Positions 49,601-52,600 of a DNA stretch of 64,000 bases are shown in pieces. Position 1 is the stretch's first letter. Every line of letters begins with the position of its first letter. This DNA is from Semisulcospira habei (lineage: Eukaryota > Mollusca > Gastropoda > Semisulcospiridae). The DNA lies in the NCBI GenBank assembly GCA_036245525.1, contig BTPG01000001.1:219039044-219103043 (forward strand), given 5' to 3'. A model generated the notes under the pieces. The model did not search any database. It saw only the letters and a list, made by a program, of their open reading frames with translations, and was not told the origin of the DNA. A program made the position numbers and the translations under genes.

Positions 49601-52600
49601 TCACCTGAGTTGTCAATTCCAGGAAGCCGGTGCAGGCCAAGGCATTCCGGATCAAGGTTGCCGTCTGAGGCTCTGTCTTGCCTCCTGCTTGCACCTCTGC
49701 GCCGACGTCAATGGAGGGGAGGGGGCAGACGAAGGACTGCGAATGACCCACATACCACTGCTGCCGAAAATTCATGTCCACGTCATCTGGCCATTTTCTG
49801 TTGATGAAGAACTGTCCATCGGCCAACTTGTTCTGAAGGTGCGCATTAAATGCCTCCGTTAGATCCCGAAACCCGGGGGGCTGAGGGAGTGATTTAGATC
49901 TCTTAGCCATATGTGATGCATCAACCAATGCTGAGGCCTTCATAGCCTAAAGTCGAGAACGAAGGCTGAACCGGTAGTCCTTTCACTAGGAAGCTAAGCG
50001 TAAGACTGGCGTGACTACACTGCTCACGGACCCGTATGGGTGGAAGGGAGACTACTCAGGGTTCTTGGTAACAACTGGCTAGAGTTGCTTCCCTGGTTGT
50101 GTAGGTATGCACAACGGATTCTTAGGCTGAAATCGGTAAGCTAAGTGTACCTTCCATATAGTAATGCCATCAGTATGGATTTGAGAAAACAAATTCAACC
50201 CGATCACTCTTCCACAAACTTCACATTTTTCTCATCCTGCGAAGGACCAAAGTTTTATGTTAACTAATTCACTGCAGAGAAAAATTGAACAGCAATCAAC
50301 TCCATAGAGGTTTAGATCCTCCTGAGTACCCGCAGTTGCCTCTTGCTGAAACTGCTTTATATCCATGTTCCTTTGACAGCTGGAGATCTCGGACTTTGAC
50401 TCCAAAATGATTTCAAAAACACAACCTGCATCCAATGGCAACAATGGGGTTAAAAGTCTGTGCAAATACAACCAGTTCATTCAAACTCTCTAGCATTATC
50501 TTGCTTTTCATACCCTTTCATAAAACTGCAAAGGGTTTAAAACATTTTACCACAAAATACCAGAATAATAGAATTTAGAGTCTACTTCAAGCTTCAGCTG
50601 GCTTACTTTAACATCTCCTTAATCTTGTACACACAAAGCTCTAAGATGGCATACAACTGACTTATACATAAAATATCAGCCTTGTCTGATGTTAACTCAT
50701 TCAAGGCACCCCGCATCAATAGTTGCTGAAGTGTAGTATAGCGTTGCTGCCGGCTCTATGACACTTTTGCAGCCATTGATGTGGGGCCCAAGGCATGACT
50801 TCATCCGCTGAGCCAAGGTTCGCCTGCAGTGCATGTGCTTGGCTATTTTTAGTGCTGAATGTTACAAGCTGTTACTTGGCATGTGCACCCGATCCAGAAA
50901 TGAACTCAACACTCTTTGCCTAAGTCACTTTTCTGTACTCTGCCATTCAGTAATTCTGTTCACCCATAAAGCCCTGAAAGGCTACGACAGGACGTGGATC
51001 GACCATGTTATTTCAAGGCGCCAGGCGCCAAGCTATTCTGACACCAACCTTGAAATATCATGGTCGATCTGTCTCCAGAACTGTGATAGAGACCTCACAG
51101 GATATCTACACAAATTTGATAATTCTGTCCTCAGGGCGTAAGGGGTTAAGAGTTCAGTTCTGTATCTGCTATGCTCACCAAGTCACAGCTTGGAATGACA
51201 CATTCAGCGCTAAAAATATGTACACTGCAAGCAAACCTTGGCCGGCACAGATCTGGCCGCAAATAGTGTGCTACAGAAAGTTGTCTGGCAGCATCTGGAG
51301 CCGTCAGCTGTAGGCAAGGAGCTAACAGAATGACATAATGGCAGAGTACATCATACAGAACAGTTACTTAGTGAGCAAAGAGTTCACATTTTCCTTCATT
51401 CAACATCTTTCTGTCCCTGCAGGATTTCTGTTTCTGTTCCACAGTCTTACCTTCTGAAATCTTATTCCGTAGTTGACCTCAGCAGACACCGACTTTCGTT
51501 CTTTCTCAGTTCTGATTGGCCGTTCGTCCTCTCCCCGACAGAATCTGTAGAGAGACTGACCCGTTTTGGGTCCTAACTCTTTCTGCAGCATCTGAAGGGA
51601 GATCTTCTGTAGTTTGCCACATGTTTCAATCCCCATGTTGCTGAGCTTTTTTGTCATGGACCACCCAACACCTGAACCGATATTTTCACCAATTACATCC
51701 TCAGGCTGATTTTTTTTCCAAATTTGCTTATGAAAGCTACCTTACAGCTTAGGAGACAGGTCAACCATTTTAGTTCAAGAGTGGTGCCAGAATAGCTTGG
51801 TGCCTCAGGCGCAAAGCTATTTTAGCACCACCCTTGATCTATCATAATCAAATTTATTTCAAGCAGTAGTGTATCAGGATGAAAAGGGTTTTAAAAAAGC
51901 AACTTATTTCAAGCACCACAACATACAACGCTGAAACAATTCCACGCTGATGTCATCCACCTGGCCTTCTTTCATGCATTGCAGCTTCCACAGGTGCACC
52001 GTTAATGAACAGTGACTGCAATCGCTCGTACACAAGCCACATCAAACGCCCCTGGTGATTTGTAGTAACCAGTCTGAATCAGAAAAGGTGTGGCTTGTGT
52101 ATGATCAAGCAATCACAAGTGGCGGTCACTGTAGCTGGTGTGAACACTGAGCTGAACCGTGTACTGTAGTGGAAGATGCATGCATGGGTGACAGTCTTCA
52201 GTCTTGGACACCGATGACGCTTTTTAAAAATCCAGACAGTTTGTTCTGACAGAGCAGTCATTCAGACAGCCCGTTTCATCTGCAGGAGGCTTAAATTCTC
52301 ATAAGCCCCTGCTCAGGAGCTCATGAGCTCGCGCGTGCTGCCCATAAATCTGTGGACCGTTTTCTGTTAATTCAATTTTTCACTGTCACTGATGAATATG
52401 CGTATGTATCCACCTGTTAAACCTAGCTGCTTATGCATGCAACCACTAGTAATGTGAAACAGCATTGGTGCTGCATGCACAGGGAGGCTAACATTTCCAC
52501 ACTCACTTTGTCCTGATCATATGTGGTTTTCACAGTTTACACCCCTTGTGAACGCAGCCAATAGCAGTACCATTTACAAAGCATAATTTTGTAAAAATAA

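Larger units (their letters stand above)
38665..50193 (-). mobile_element. DIRS retrotransposon C, carrying nested LINEs
   Basis: Inverted termini at 38665-38900 and 49970-50193 agree except for about a dozen changes (for example CGATTTCAGCCTAAGAATCC). The internal complementary region is at 38905-39025. On the minus strand it carries ORF1, an RT remnant, RNase H and tyrosine recombinase. A CR1/jockey LINE splits it at 40486-48030. It occupies about 89% of the intron between REV1 exons 38407-38551 and 51451-51671. Confidence 0.93.
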
